64,000 nucleotides of DNA. Origin: Blasia pusilla. Its lineage: Eukaryota > Marchantiophyta > Marchantiopsida > Blasiales. The stretch is taken from contig CM114274.1 of the NCBI GenBank assembly GCA_050084515.1, positions 25,296,001 through 25,360,000 of the forward strand, given 5' to 3'. Below the pieces are notes generated by a model. The model ran no database searches, had not been told where the DNA came from, and saw nothing but the letters and a program-made list of their open reading frames with translations. The translations under genes and the position numbers were made by a program. Positions 36,808 through 51,000 of the stretch are shown here, one piece after another. Numbering within the stretch: position 1 is the first letter of the stretch; each line of letters opens with the position of its first letter.

Positions 36808-38246
36808 TTGAAGAAAGATAAGAAATAAGCCAAAATGGAAAACTCATCAAAGGACATGAAGAGTCATAAAGATGTTAGACTGCAATAGATAAAGATAGAA
36901 AGAAAATTAAAATGGAAAACCTTATCCTAAAATCCTATAGGATGTCATCATGCCATTATCTTACAAACTTTGATGTATCTCCAACGTGCCCTAGTAGCCT
37001 TTAGATTTCCTAATTCAAGAATAATGGGTTCCACACCACAATGGATCATAGTTGGGATGGCTGAGCATGCAATAGGGGCAAATCCCTTTGGGTTGTAGAG
37101 CCTTGTGATCCATGCACAAGAACAAAGTGTCCCACATCACAAGTCAACATTGCATTCTTGATGGGTGTGAGTTCATATCATCACAAGCTACTAGAGGAAG
37201 ATGCAACAATGGAGTCATGAGAGACTAGGGCATGTGTGTGAGGAGAGCGACACTGGAATTGGACTTGCAATGAGCCACTAGAGGAAAAATTGACTGCAAT
37301 AGTCACGAGTGACATGGTGGTCTTCTACATGCGAAACATTGTCAAGGATGTCAAAGTGATAAGCCAAGTAAATTCTGCTTACTATGGGAGACTTGGCCCA
37401 TGACTACTTAGAAAGATGTTTCCACTTTAGAAGATTATCAAATGCATTGAATGATTATCTTTATCAGATTAATTCAACACTACATTGTTCTCAACGCTTT
37501 CTACATCTAGAGTCTAGGGTGACACTAGACACTACAGAGCAGTGTAACTCTTCTCACTAGTTTCATGTACCACATACAAAGCATGCCCTATACTACAAGC
37601 CCAGGGAATCTCATGGTAAGGAGTGTTAACAACAATTATCTTATGGGTCCACTGGGTTTCAAGGGTTGTCCCCAACGTCTGGGAAATCCATTGAATTTCA
37701 AAGGATGATTGGCTGCCTCTTCTCACTTCAGTGTACTTATGTGTCCTATTAGATTTGTCTCATTTAGTGACATCACAGGATCGTTGTGACACGCCTTCCT
37801 AAATCTCTGAACTGATAGACCATAAGCAAGAATTATTGTGTCGCAAGGGTCCAATCAAACGTAATCCTCAACTCGATCCGTTTGATTCCCAAGGAAACTA
37901 CTTCCAAGTTTATTTGAGGCAGGTGGAAAAGGCATGACTCATGTAAAGTGGTAAATTTGTCTCCGAGAGCTGCCAAACCAGATCCATGTAGATGAGATGG
38001 ATGTTGAAAATGCATGGATGGAATTTCAGCAGTTATGATTTTACCGTCACAGTTCGTTGGTTGGTGAGAGGGTATCCATCTCTGCCCTTCAAAAGGATGC
38101 TTGACAACCACCGTGAAATCTGAAACAAGGCAAAGAGCTAAGAGCCGGTAAGATTGGCAACACCCAGTGGGTTGTTGCAGTTTAAGGGTTGCGGATCCTC
38201 ACTGTATTTGAAAGTGGATCTCAATTGTAAACCTAAACACAACACC
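36808..38246. other. Intergenic DNA, nothing recognised
   Basis: Between the gypsy element and the trihelix gene I see no coding domain, RNA gene or clear repeat. The part next to 38,246 is the likely 3' untranslated region of the trihelix gene. Confidence 0.5.
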
Positions 38247-39065
38247 TTACATTTTTTCTGCTACCTTGTGGAATGCCTCAGCAATTTGCCCTAGTACTCC
38301 CACAAACTTGTTCACACGTTCATCTTCTCTCTCTATTTTTCTGAGCTGGAACTCTAACTTCTGCTTCTCAAGCTCATGAGTTTCCTTAGCCATTTCGTGA
38401 GCTTCCTTGGCCCTACTTGAATTTTCTATCTCGATCCGTATTATTCTGGAGGACAAATCCTGGAACGCAGCCATAACACCAGCCAGACCTTGAGAAGTTT
38501 TCCGTCGCTTTATCCCAGACGATCCTCGGTCTCTGTCTTCAGCTCTTGCAGAGGCTAGCCCCAACTCGTACTTTGCAGCATTCAGCTCCCTTGCCTGGGC
38601 TGCGTCTTTCTCTTCGCTGTCAGCCCCCAAGGGAAAAGGGAGGCTGTGGGGAGGGGCCTTGTTAACTCTACCTCCTAGAAAGGAATCAAGCAGTTCCCGT
38701 GACTTGATGTCGAAATAGGCAGGTAAATTGGCCTGCTTTCTCTCCTGAGGTAAAAGAGATTGGAAAGACTGATTATCAGGATTAAAGTCCCAATCCTTGA
38801 CAAGCTTGTACTCTGACACAGTGGCATCCCATCTATTCTTGCAAGCAGTAGAATCTCTACTCACATGGTGTGATTTCATGTATTCCTCTATCCTTTTCCA
38901 CCTCAGAGCACTGTTCTCTGAATAGCGATCACGAGAACCACTGGCCTCATACCGTTCCCACTCAAGCTTCTTCGCCTGAATTAGAAGATAGACCTCCCAC
39001 GGCTCCCAGTTCTTTGAGCGTCTTCGCCCAGACCTGGATCCAGGACCAGGAGATAATGTCTCCAT
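38247..39065 (-). CDS. Trihelix (Myb/SANT-like) transcription factor
   Basis: A nuclear DNA-binding protein of the plant trihelix family is expected to bind GT-type elements. It is a single uninterrupted frame of 272 codons starting at ATG 39,065. After a short basic leader (RSGRRRSKNWEPWEV), residues about 18-95 form the trihelix domain. The spaced aromatic residues are visible in NWEPWEVYLLIQAKKLEWER, RWKRIEEYM and CKNRWDATVSEYKLVKDW. A linker with FDIKSRELLDSFLG follows. Residues about 205-265 are a highly charged coiled coil (EMAKETHELEKQKLEFQLRK) ending in EAFHKVAEKM, suggesting dimerisation. This layout resembles ASR3-like members. It is intact, with no intron seen, and no neighbour in the window suggests its target pathway. 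Confidence 0.88.
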   Translation of the reverse strand: METLSPGPGSRSGRRRSKNWEPWEVYLLIQAKKLEWERYEASGSRDRYSENSALRWKRIEEYMKSHHVSRDSTACKNRWDATVSEYKLVKDWDFNPDNQSFQSLLPQERKQANLPAYFDIKSRELLDSFLGGRVNKAPPHSLPFPLGADSEEKDAAQARELNAAKYELGLASARAEDRDRGSSGIKRRKTSQGLAGVMAAFQDLSSRIIRIEIENSSRAKEAHEMAKETHELEKQKLEFQLRKIEREDERVNKFVGVLGQIAEAFHKVAEKM

Positions 39066-41645
39066 CCCACCACGAAGCTCGAAGGTGGGCTAAAAGAGGC
39101 AGGTAACAAGTGCGAAGAAATCCCTACACTGCTAAGGCCCTATTTGACGGCAGTGCTTACCCACTCGGAAGTTTGCCGCTTCAACAGGAAACCCTTAGCA
39201 GTTCAGGGGGTGCTTCACACTAGCTAGGTGCACTTATGAAGTTTTACATCTCATGCCAACCTTCACATCCATGGAACCAATAACGTCAGTCAAATACAAA
39301 GCTACAAAAAATCTTGAACCAAGCTTCACACAAATGGAACATACTATGTTAGAAGGGCATGTCTGCACACTTATTCAGCAAAAACTCAAGTGTCTTGACT
39401 TGCTGAATATTTCTAGATTATGCTTAAGAAGAGAAAGAACTTGCTTCCACTCAAAGGCATGCATCTGACCAATAGGTCTCTTTCAAGAAACGCTTCGCTG
39501 AGAATACGAGCAGAGAAATTGAAAATCCTTAGAGATCACAGTAACTTAAAAAGCGGACTGTGCTTCCACGTCTTCACACCCAAGCCAGTGACAAAGTATC
39601 ATGTAGATTAGTAAAGACTCGGAAGACAAGCTGGAAAATCAATCGCCCACGACCATCCTGAAACTGACATTGGTTTTCGATGCCTGGAAAACATGTAGAA
39701 GTAGAGAGTTCGCTCGACTGGCCATTCCTTAGTTGCTGGGCCCCTAGGGCGAAATGCTTGACAGCGTGCTCGATTTCCAAATTGGCATGACACCTTGAGA
39801 CAACTTGGCTTTAGGGAAATGATTCAAAGCCTTAGAGAACTCGAGTTCAGGTTCCACGATAAGATGGGCATAAGGAAACAGAACCGGTATTGCAGAATTG
39901 TCTATGAGACTTTCGGCAGCCATCACATTAAAAACAGTTCTAGAGGAATGGATTAAGTCAGGAATAAATCTTATCAATACTCAACACTTTGGTGGACTTC
40001 CATATCATGAAATAGGCATGGAAAAGAGATACTACCAAGATCAACTGTATCACCGTGAGGCTAGGAAGTGTTGTATCAAACTCTCAACTACACTCCTCCC
40101 GAGTACCAGGACTACGACAACCCAATATTCACACAATCCCACATTGTTCAAGAGACAGCTGACAATCCATGTTCAGCTGCAGTTGGTGCATGTGATGTTA
40201 ACAACCAAAAGTCTGCATGCAACGCGATTTGGGCAGGCGACCGCACTTACAATACGAGCGACAGAGGAATTAAGGAGGACGGATATGAACGACGCCGGGC
40301 AGAAGACCGACTCAGAACAGCACTTTGAAGATAGTGTTAGTCGGCCCCACTCCAGAAATTGACGAGCGAATCCATTTCGACGGATTCCCACTTATTCACC
40401 ACAGCGTCCGACACGCGACAGAGTTGAATACTCATGACAATGACCGCGCAGAGAAAACGCACCTGCCACTCCATCCGCACAGAGCAGGTCTTAATCGTGC
40501 CATTCAACAAGAGATGCTACAACCAACAATTTCAGGTGGCAACGGCGGGCATCGCTGGTTTCAAGGACCTGCGCACAGCCCCAAAGCGATTCGGACGTAC
40601 TCAAAGGACTCCAGACACAGCTGAGAGGCGTCTGCTCAAACATTCCCTGCCTCCGCAGTGCACCTCGAGCTCGAAAGGGATGGATCTAAGGCCATATAGC
40701 ATAAAGCCATTCAGTGGAAATTCGTGTTCTGTGCTCCACCTTCCAACTTCGATTGTCAACCAAGAAATGCAGACAACAATGCAATGCACTAGCTCTCCGC
40801 ATTGCGCACGTTCTTCCCCTTGATCTGCGCCATCCTCTTCTCCGATTGAAACAGCACTCTCGCAGCACCTCAGACCACACCCATAAAATCCAGAAGAACG
40901 CTTAACAGTCGGGGCGGCCAAACAGTGCGCCATGAGAATCCGCTTCCGGCCCCCAGAACAGCCATAGTGACTAGCCAGGCCTTCTACTTCCTTTCTGGTC
41001 CCGTCCAAGAGATCCAAAAGCTTCTATCACCGCATTCCGATATCAGCCAAGAGATGGATATGCAGTGGCCAACGAAGCGCTCTGATTCACGTCCGTAGCA
41101 GAAACCTAATCCTTCTCTATCTTCCTCTCACGATCTTACTGCGCAGTCCAACTCAGGTGGAGAGTGTTGAACAATAAGCTCCAGCGTTGCTGATTTCGTC
41201 GGAGAGCAAGGTTTCCACATTTATGCCGCGAAATGACAATTCGGTTCCGAATTTCACATTTTCCGATTCCAGAGGCCACCAAGCACACCGTCTCATTGGA
41301 TGGTGGCCGCTGGGGCGTGAAGAGGAGAATTGATCACTCGCTTTTCGTTCAATGTAATGTGAAGCAAATCAGATGTAGAAAACGGTTTTAAGTTTCAAAT
41401 TTTCCACTTCTCTGCAAAGGCCATGGCACAAACGCATTGACTCCTGCGACGGCAGCCTCAAGAGCGTGAAGATATCAAAACAGAGATCTCCACTCGCCAC
41501 TCGCTCTTCGCTCTCTGCACCGAACAGCAAATCCGAAACAGAACACAGTTTCGCAGTTGCAAGTGTCACATTTGCCAATTCCAGACGCCAACGACGGCGA
41601 CGGAGGAATCGGAGCCGAATCCATCACTCGCCACTCCCTCCCTTT

Positions 41646-41646
<1 letters not shown>
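39066..41646. other. Region upstream of the trihelix gene
   Basis: No coding domain is recognised. The first part should hold its 5' untranslated region and promoter. Open frames on both strands between 39,250 and 41,020 are short and overlap one another without family resemblance. A loose repeat of phrases such as CATTTGCCAATTCCAGA occurs towards 41,600. Confidence 0.45.

Positions 41647-41678
<32 letters not shown>
41647..41678. repeat. (CT)16 microsatellite
   Basis: An uninterrupted CT run of 32 bp lies 2.6 kb upstream of the trihelix start; it reads as GA on the trihelix coding strand. GA-rich tracts are common near plant promoters. The distance makes any link to this gene speculative. 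Confidence 0.9.
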
Positions 41679-41684
<6 letters not shown>

Positions 41685-44600
41685 TCCTGTAAAGTAGGAG
41701 GTGATCGCAGTGCCAAACTCTCTTCACATACGCTGAGTCCAGAGGAAAAGAAGCGCCAAGTGTCTCCGGCGATGGCGTTATCAAGCGCAGGACGAGGACG
41801 CAGAGGAAATCGTCGCTCTTCGCACTCTGCACCGTCAAGCTAATCAGAAGTTCCGCAGTTCCAAATTTCCGCAGCTCCGCAGACTCCGGAGGAACAGCAA
41901 GAGAACGCTGTTTCCAGCGACGGCGGCGGCTTCGAGCGCAGGAAAGGGAGCGCAGCAAATTTCGCTGGTCACTCAAAATTGCGAATGCGCGCGAAAGCGG
42001 ATCTGAAGGGCACTCTGCCAATGGAAGGAATTAGGGCTTTCCGTTCCCCTTTCGCCACGTGTCCTTCTGGCATTACTTGCTTTTTTGTCGGATGCATTCA
42101 ATTTTCTGTAGCGTGTTTTTTAGGGGTTCTTAGAATAAGTCCGTGTCATGATTTATTTAGTTAGCCTCTCAAAATTAATTTATTAATTTAGAAGATGAAC
42201 AATAGTATATGAAAACTATGTGTAAAATGAAAGATTATTCTTCAATAAAAATATAAAATTTTAATTATTTATTTTTATTGTGTGATGAAATGATTTAATC
42301 TTTAAAATCAATTTTGAGGGATGTTCGTGGGTGAGAGATCGAAACATCCTATTGGTTGAGGGGGCTAGGTGTCAATAGGAAATGAGTTTGAAAGTTGAAA
42401 GGGCGTCTCGCAATAATAATATAGATGGTTTCTAGAGTTTAGGTGAGTTTAGTTTGTAAGTGGTTCCCTTTTTTCGTTTGCCCGGACTGAATGTGGTCTT
42501 GGTGTTCTCGACTCTTGAGTCTTCCTTTTTTTTACTTTCAATGGGTCCTTTCATATCTCCTTTTATTCATGCCTAGTTTCTTCTTTTGTCACACTTTCAC
42601 TTAATCAAAGACTCTGAGAGCGGGGATCCTTCGTGCTCGAGCCGATGGGCTTAAATCGTGAGAGAAGTCATTTCTAAAGATTCTCTTGTTGGTATTTATG
42701 TTTCTTTAGTTGATGTTGACATTGTTCATGTGGCTAGTGATATAAGACATTAAGGGAGTGCCTCTATTTTCTTCACTCTATCTCAATCGAGCCTTTTTTA
42801 CAGTTATGTCCCATGTCTTCACAAAGTTTTATGTTATTCTATCAGGAAGTGGAGGATATTGGGGCGAATATATATTTCTAGGAAAGCTTGATAGTTCACT
42901 TGTGTCATCATACGATTGAACCGTCGGTATGTACATCTGGTGCTTCGACAAGCACTTAGTGATAGCTTCCTTGTCTCACACATAGTTTATCCAAGGATAA
43001 CTGCTTAACGGCTCATAGTAGTCTCATGCCTTGTTCTTGGATTGGATATGGTGTCCTTATATAATGTGGTGTTTAACAATGGTGTCTTATAATAATGTTG
43101 TAGATAATTATTGAAGTTGGAACAAAGTGTCATAAGAATATAGGAATATCAAGTCTGTGGTTCAAATGGATTGGTATTCTCCTACTCTCTTCCTCATTCA
43201 GATTTTCCATTTTATTTTATTTTAAGTTTCACTAGAGACTTTGGCGCAGGACTTGATTTTGAGAGAAGAAAAGGTGAGGATGGATAAATTTTTCTAATTT
43301 TTGCTCTTGTATCATCATAAATTGACCGTCAAGGTATCTTGAAGAAGATCAAGCACTTTTGTTCAAATTTTTGAAGAGGTTTTCCTCGCACTAATCCTGA
43401 AGAGGTTTAGTGCAAAACATGGAATCTACAAGGTCAGGATGTCCACTCTCAAAATAATGGAATTCACATGACAAAATACTTACCTCTCTAAGACTTGTTT
43501 CTCCAACAAATTTATGTAAAAGGAATACATAAATTAAATTTCCCTTCTCTAAAAATATTCATATCAAATATTGGAGGCCATTACTAGGGATGAGGGATAT
43601 GCACGATTGTCTTGCAAGTCCTATTTTGGCATAGACTATTATTTTGCAAGTACACTGTGAGTACTTTTTGGCTAGTTTGGGTCGTGCAAGTGTCGTGTGA
43701 ATATATTGTAAGACCTTTAAGATTGAATTGGTCTTTGCGAGTGCTTAAAGCCACAATAAACTTGCAAGTCCCTATACAATTCTATTTCAAGTACAAATTG
43801 ATTATTAATGGAGTATGGAATTCTTTTGTGAGTCAATTTTGTGGGTGTGTTGACTTGCAAGGAACTCACATAAGTAGCACTTGGATTGGAAATATTATTG
43901 TTGCACTTATTTTGAGGTGCTTTGAAGGCAAGTAGCTTTCGGTGTGCCCAAGTTATTTCCACATTCTTTCTTTCCAACATGGATGATGCTTTGAAATGGA
44001 GTGTCGTGGAGATACATCATGATATGAACGACATCGCAAGGGTTTGAAAGGATGTACTGATTTTGGTCCTAGAACCAAAATAGGTATTGAGATTGACAAA
44101 AGGTGTTGATGGTTGTGATGATAAGGGTAAAGCACATGATCCTTGAGGTGCACAGAGTCAAATGGAGGTACACGATACCCAAGATTTGGAATAAACTTGA
44201 CAATGAAGTTGTCTCCCATAGCATGCGTACAAAGGTTGGAGGATTGAAACTAAGAAAATTTGTTTTGGTTATAGAAGGACCACAAGCCTTAGAGAAGTAG
44301 TGCCAACAACTCTAAATTGATTGGTAAGAAGAATTGTAATTGGACTTTATGTCGAAGAGAGGTTACGAATAAAATAAGTTCTATAGATTGATGAGAGACA
44401 AGAAGAAAGGAATAAAAAGGAGGATGAGATGATAGATAAAGAGGTAATTATATTTTTATGATAAATATTTTCCAAAAAAATTCAATAATAAAAATAATGA
44501 AGTATATCTTAGCTCATATAGGTGAATAATTCATACAACTTATCTATCTTTAGTCCGTATCGGATTGTACTTTGCCCACCTCTTGGAGGGTTTGTTGACT

Positions 44601-47600
44601 ATGAGGGACATGTGTCACTAAAAACTTCCATCCCTCTAAAGATGGAAGTTCAATACACAACCACTTCTCCATTTGAGAGAGAATTGAAATAATAATGATT
44701 CACCTCTTTCCCAATCATCTTGTTGGTAAAATCTAGTGTTGAATGTGAAGACTCCACACTCACCGTGAATGATGGAATAGGCCTACACTTGTTGATGGGC
44801 CTACTTATGTATTGTCTTTGCCAATGATGACTTGGGGGAAGGTTATGAAGACCCATGAACTTTGCTGTTTGATTCTTGAACTCATTGTAATGGCCATGTA
44901 TGGGTTGGACTTAGCAAGATTAAGGGAGGCCATGTATAGTTTATTGGAGTATTTCAAATAATTAATCTTTTTGGACATTTTTCACAAATCATTAAGTTTT
45001 TAAAAAGTACAAAATAAAGTTGCGAGTCCAAATAATACAATCGTGAGTTCCTTGTTAGTCCATATACTCAACTTTGGTGGGCCGGCAAGAAAAGTGAAAA
45101 TTTCAAAGATCAATTCAATTGCGACCTTGCAAAGGTCTCGTAAGAAACGCACATGACATGGACTAAAAAAAAGTAGTTGGAGTTTACTCATAAAGCAAGA
45201 GTCCACGCCAAAATAGGACTCGTAAAAAACTATAGACATCCCTCATCCTTTGTAGTGAATTTTAGTATATTTTGCAAGTGCTTTGGAGGCCTTATACGAG
45301 TAAAAGAAAAACGACCCTTTCAACTCAAAAATTGCAAGTACAAAACACTCTTCTATGAGTGTGTTGCAGACTCGCATAAACCTAGGATGATGGACACTTT
45401 CGCTTAATGCTATCAACTTTATAATATTCAGGAAATTAATTTACGTGGACTTGGATATTTTGGCATTGTAGCCAAGTCTAGGACATTTAGGCCATGTTTT
45501 CTATTTCTATGACTATGAACATTACCCCTATGTATGCCCCTTGAGGATTGATATGCATTGATACATATGGCAAAACATTGAAGGTTATATGACTATTAAT
45601 AGATTTCAACATGCAAAGGACAAAACAAGGGTATAAAATCCACTCGCAAAAGAGTGACCAATTGTGGAGGAAAGGATGAAAGAAGTGTAACCTTTGGGTT
45701 TTCCTATCAATGACACTTCAATAGTAAAATACAAGGATGGGATGGGAGAACCCATCAAAAGCATAGGAATGGAAAAAACCATAAAGACGGGGAAATCCAA
45801 GGTGACACTTGGAAGGAGAAAAAGAAAAGATGGAAAATCCTAAAAAGCTAACTTCGCCAATAGCGAAAACAATGTTAGAGTGACAACTAAAGAAGCATGG
45901 CTACTAGCAAGAAAGGTTCTACCAAGGGCGTCTCCTATTGCTTGTTCCTACCTCAAGAACCCACATGCTTGGGCATAATGCAAAGCAATGGACTCTTTTT
46001 GTCTACAATATTCATAAAACTTCAAGGAAGACCTTTGATCGTGATCAAAATCTCCTATTATCTAAATGGTCATATCTAAGGCATTCATATTTTCAACAAA
46101 ATTCACCAAACTACCAAAAAAATGCCCCTAATCGTGTCCATTTGGACCCACCAAAATCCGTGCGCAATCAACATAGCAATTGATAGCTATTCACAAGTAC
46201 TTACTTAAAGATTACAATATCCCTGCCTTAAGAGTCTTAGCCAATGATGCATGAAACCACACTTTATTTGAGGAGATTGTAGAGTCAGCAACATAAAAGT
46301 GCTCAAGCACGTCAAGGCACTTGGCAATTAGATAAGGAGTTCTCAATGAGAGAAGAAAGGCTTAGGGTTGATATGATTACCCCCAACTTATGCCCAACCA
46401 AAATTAGCATTCTTTGAGAACTTGCAATTCTAATATGTGGGTGCCTAAAATTTACCAATGAGAAATAAATGCTTCCAGTATGTTACACTTCCAAGAAAGG
46501 AATATCCAATTCTAACACAACGGCATAAGAAAAAATGATGAAGAGAAATAACATCTTCCTTTGTATGACACTTCCAAGAAATGAATATCCCATCGAGTAT
46601 AATGGAATAAGAAAATAATGAAGGGAAATAACATCTTCCTTCATTATTGGTAACATCTCCTAAAATACCAATCACAAAGTGGGTTCAGATCTCCAAAATA
46701 TAGATTATGGATTTTAAGAATATGCATTTAAAAATAAATAACAACCTCATAAAAGTACTAAGCATCCATTACTCATGACAAAGGGGTCCAAAGCGCAAAG
46801 GGTGAAATGGGCATGCAAATAAGAGAGATTGCGATTGGAAAATTGAGCCTTCCAATCATTTGAAGAGTGAAACAAGAAATACACTCATGCACCAAAAGAG
46901 GATTGGAAGGGACTCATCAAAGACGACACAAGAAGAATCGAGACTTGAACACAATTGGGTACAAGCAACCATAACTAGCTAGAGAGTGAAAACCAACAAC
47001 TCCAAAGACATGAACATAGTGTGAAACATCCAATACAACTACACCGTCAATCATCAACACTTGCCCCCATTTTCAATGGTTTTGTTCAACTTGCCTTTGT
47101 TTTGTTTCCCAAGGTTGAAACTATTTCCAATACTAATTGCAATTGAAACTATACTACTATGGGAGGCTGACCTCTTAGTATACAAACACTTATCCAATTG
47201 ACATGTGATAGTGGGGCAACTAGAAGATGTCATAGTAACACGAGCAACACAAAACCTTTGTTTGAATTTCTGGACAGCTGGATTGTTGGCCACGTGTGTA
47301 GACCGGGGTGTACACTAGTCACTACTCAATAGAAGTTTACCACCAAGCATGACCCAAAAGACTGAAGATCTCCAAAGGGAGAGAAATCCTTGCATAAGAA
47401 CTAGTTTGATATGCCAAACAAAAACTGCAATTTGTCATCTCTAATTGATGGGTTAATGCAAGACATCAAGAGTTGCTTCTTATGTAACCTAAACTACCAT
47501 TTATGGAGGACAATCTTTACATACAGAATCTAAAGTCTACACCCAAGAAGATCTCCGTGGAGTGAGTCTTTGCAAACTAATTGCAATTCAACTTCATGAC

Positions 47601-48004
47601 TCTAGAATGTTGAAGAGCGACTGGTCTTCCATTCAGACTTTCCTACATATTCTTACAAAAGGTGTTGTGGACGGGGGCAGAAGACACAATGTCAAAGGCA
47701 ATATCTACTTGATGGTCGGGAGTTGATTGGTCTTTGAGCCTTTCAGGAAGGACACAATTTAGAATCCTACAGCAGGGGGTCTTATTTCATCTAGTAGATC
47801 CAAGTGAGATTCCAAAGATCATGGCTGAGTCAGGGCTCCCTCCAAACACATCGCTAAGAAAAGCTAGAGTAGTGGCATGTGCGTTTGGAACTAGAAGACT
47901 GCACACGTAAACACACTCTCTCAAACTCTCTCTCGTGCAGATAGGCTGATATGTATTCAACTCGATGTGGAAAGATCGTTCCACCAAACAAACTTTATTT
48001 CAAT
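41679..48004. other. AT-rich gene-poor stretch
   Basis: Apart from the small tandem duplication near 46,500, I see no gene, RNA or recognisable mobile element. Open frames are short, low in complexity and often overlap. The part from 47,990 down holds an AAATAAA signal for the minus-strand gene that ends at 48,005. Confidence 0.45.
46455..46650. repeat. Two-copy tandem duplication, period about 83 bp
   Basis: ACACTTCCAAGAAAGGAATATCC near 46,485 recurs as ACACTTCCAAGAAATGAATATCC near 46,568, followed in each by AATAACATCTTCCTT. Confidence 0.75.
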
Positions 48005-51000
48005 TTAGAATAGCCGATTTACAAAGTGCTGCATGACCTTCCCCATATCTGCTCCCTGCAGTGGACACAACATATCCTGGTCATTCAGAGAGTTTCTGCT
48101 TCTGCAGATGAAGATAAAGCCTCTACTTCTGTGGGCCGGGGACAGAGACTTTGCTAGTTTGTTGAAGAGCAAACGTGTCTTGAGGCTACTGTCATTTGTT
48201 ACGTGGGAAGTTTCTTTTGTGGATCTAAGCCGAAAATTCTCGAGAAGCATCTGTTGAGCAAAATCGTTGCCAAAATGGCTCCAATGTTATCTTCCACAAT
48301 CCTGCTCGACCTACTTCTTTCATCAAACTTTGAGCAGTGAACTTCTCCTCAAATTCCCCTCTTTACTGCTGTGGAGATTCCGCACTTTCATATCTATGGT
48401 GATGGCCTTCGGGCCACATCCTGCTGGGTTCGTAATCATGTACCAAGAGATATGACTACGTCTGGTTGGTCACTCACAGTTGATTACGGGACAGTACAGG
48501 ACGAAACATGGCGAACGGCATTCATGGTATGAACTCAGATTATCAATAAACCTTCATCTTGTTCAGTTGGTAAACTTCCCATGAAGCAGCAATGTCCTTA
48601 TGAGAATCAAAGCAATTCTACCGTGTGGCTTGAGTAGTTCTTGCATAGTTGCTACTCGCGTTCGAAAACGCGATCTACTGATCTCGATTCTACTTACATA
48701 GGTCTGGCTCTCACTGGATTAGACTCTTTTGGCAACAATCTTGCAATTGCATTTTCTCCATCCTCAGAGACTCTCACTCCTGAGTACACAGCTGGGGTTT
48801 CATCCTAGTCCTTAAGCGAGGGAGGAAGGACCTCGAGCTTTTCTTAAACAGGTCAAAGACGGTACTCGTAAAGATGCTCTGGTTGGACGATGTGGGTAAC
48901 TGGTATCGGTGCATGTAGAAGTGCAGAAACTACTGTATGAGAGGAGGAGACGTCGTTGGCAGTAAACTTCATTCATTCTCACTGAATTTGCCCATTCGTT
49001 CAATCATTCATGCACATTCATGAATGCATGTGTACGGAACTGAGTGTTAATGGAAACATGGATTCTGGAGGAGCAAGAAGTCCCTATTCTCATGTAGTGT
49101 GGACTGGGGATGTGGATTAGTAAAGGACGCAAACTAATAAAGAAAGTCAGACAAAACTTTGGGAATCCCTACACATATATTTTAGAAGCGTGCGTCCAAA
49201 GGTGGACATGTATCCACATACGTCACAATCCTAGTTGGAAGCTCCTTAGAGCTCTGCAGGAGTGTGTGTGTTTCAGTGTGAGGCCTCTGCAAACAAAAGA
49301 AAAAAAGAGGGATAGTTGGGGCCATATGTAGGACCCCAAAAGGTGTACTATAAGTCATCTATCAACATTGTGTTCGGCATTCCTTTGTTGTGGTAGATAT
49401 TCAAGTGTGGTGCCTGTGTCAGCCTTCCGCTCGATGGGTTTTGAGTCGGTCAGCAATTGTGATCTTAACCTTTGTACAGATCTGCTCAGAAGGGCCTTTT
49501 AGCAGTAGTTTTCCGAGTGGCTCAACTCACTAGGAAAAGAGCCACTTGCCCACACAGGATACTCCAGCAGTTTAGAGTGTCCGCATTGGGCGAGGTCTTC
49601 TCAGGCGGAACATCCAAAAGAGGATACGTAGTAATATATGTGTGTCCTAGGTATGAGGGTAGACAGAAGCGTCAACGCTAATTCCCTCTTACAGAAAAGA
49701 TTCTAGTGATGCTGCCTTACCATAATATCACTGGAAAAGTTACTGTGAGTTCCGTGTGGATTGTCAGTCGCCTAAGCTGACGATATTTCGATGGCTCAGA
49801 GGGCAGTTCAACGCTCAGACAGTTAGAGGAAAGGTCTAGACAGCTGAATACGTGGTAAACGTCTTAGTTTAGTCTAAACTAAGACGATTACCCAAGGTCC
49901 CACTTATTCAGCTGAGCCTACTCTTTAGCTCCATGCCATGGCACTTGAAGTAATTCCGTCACAAGGATTAGTGCAAGGACACTCGACAACACTGTCATGA
50001 AGTAACCAAGATTACGAAGCAGGTTGACATGGGATTTCCTTAACTTACGCCCCAAGAGGAGACTCAAGTTCCCAGTGACTGGTTCGAATTGAATGAGAAA
50101 AATCTGGGTTTAGAAAAAAAGATACTCACCTGGAATGTCATAAGACGGTGATCTTCATTGTAGTTCCTGTCAAGTACAAAAAATGGCTGCAAAAGCTTTA
50201 CTCAAGAGGCAATTGAAAGAAAAAGACAACATAGTCTGAGTACAATATCTTCTCGGATTAGTTATTTACTTCTTTGTTCTGGTCCGCTTGTGATCAGTCC
50301 TTACACACTTCTACACCTCCTGGGCAAGAATGCTTGCAAAATGTGATGTATTTTTTTTTCCTATTGTCGGAGTTTAAATTTCCTAGCTCGCGTTTGTGTG
50401 ACGTTATTTGGATCAGTTTTTAGGGTTCAGAAAGTAGCATCGCGCGCTGCACGTGAAATTTTCATAGCTTGAATCATCATTGGGTGGATGATAAAGGTTT
50501 AGTAAGGGCGTACAAGTTCCCAGTGACTATTGAGAAAGTAGTGGATGAATATGCCCAACTGCAAATCTCTGTGTATGTCATATGCAAAAGCTCCTCCTGC
50601 ATGGAGAGATGAAATAAACATCACGTCAAAAAACCTTGAAATTTGCGGGTTGGAACTTGACCCACATCCCAGTACGAGTGACAAAAATCGAATTCTCTGC
50701 GCAGTAGGAGGAAACAATGAAATTACCCAACTGCGGTGGTGAAAATTTATTCCAGACATGAGGAGTTAAAGAACAGACACCCACTGCTTGTTTGGTATTA
50801 CATTTTGTTCTAGCCATGAAATTGTCACATATCTATTCACAGAAAGATTTTCTCCATGTTGGATTCAATTTGAGAAGCAATTATATACACTGTTTTCCCA
50901 TGCTAGTATGTTTTTACTAGAATCTCTCCAATTCATCTGTCGACTGTTTAGGCACACAACTGGAAGTCCACCATTTCATCAGCACCAAAAACGTCACACT

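Noticed and set aside
40601-41017. 138-residue minus-strand frame upstream of the trihelix gene
   Set aside because: Overlapping frames of equal length exist and no conserved motif is present.
41566-42021. 151-residue open frame on the minus strand near the CT repeat
   Set aside because: It contains the translated CT repeat as a long Glu/Arg run and has no domain; it is a composition artefact.
50626-50817. Open frames around 50,640-50,760 as a FERM F3 exon
   Set aside because: The splice phases join 51,020-51,103 directly to 50,514-50,596, and that reading gives a continuous F3 sequence, so this stretch is intron.
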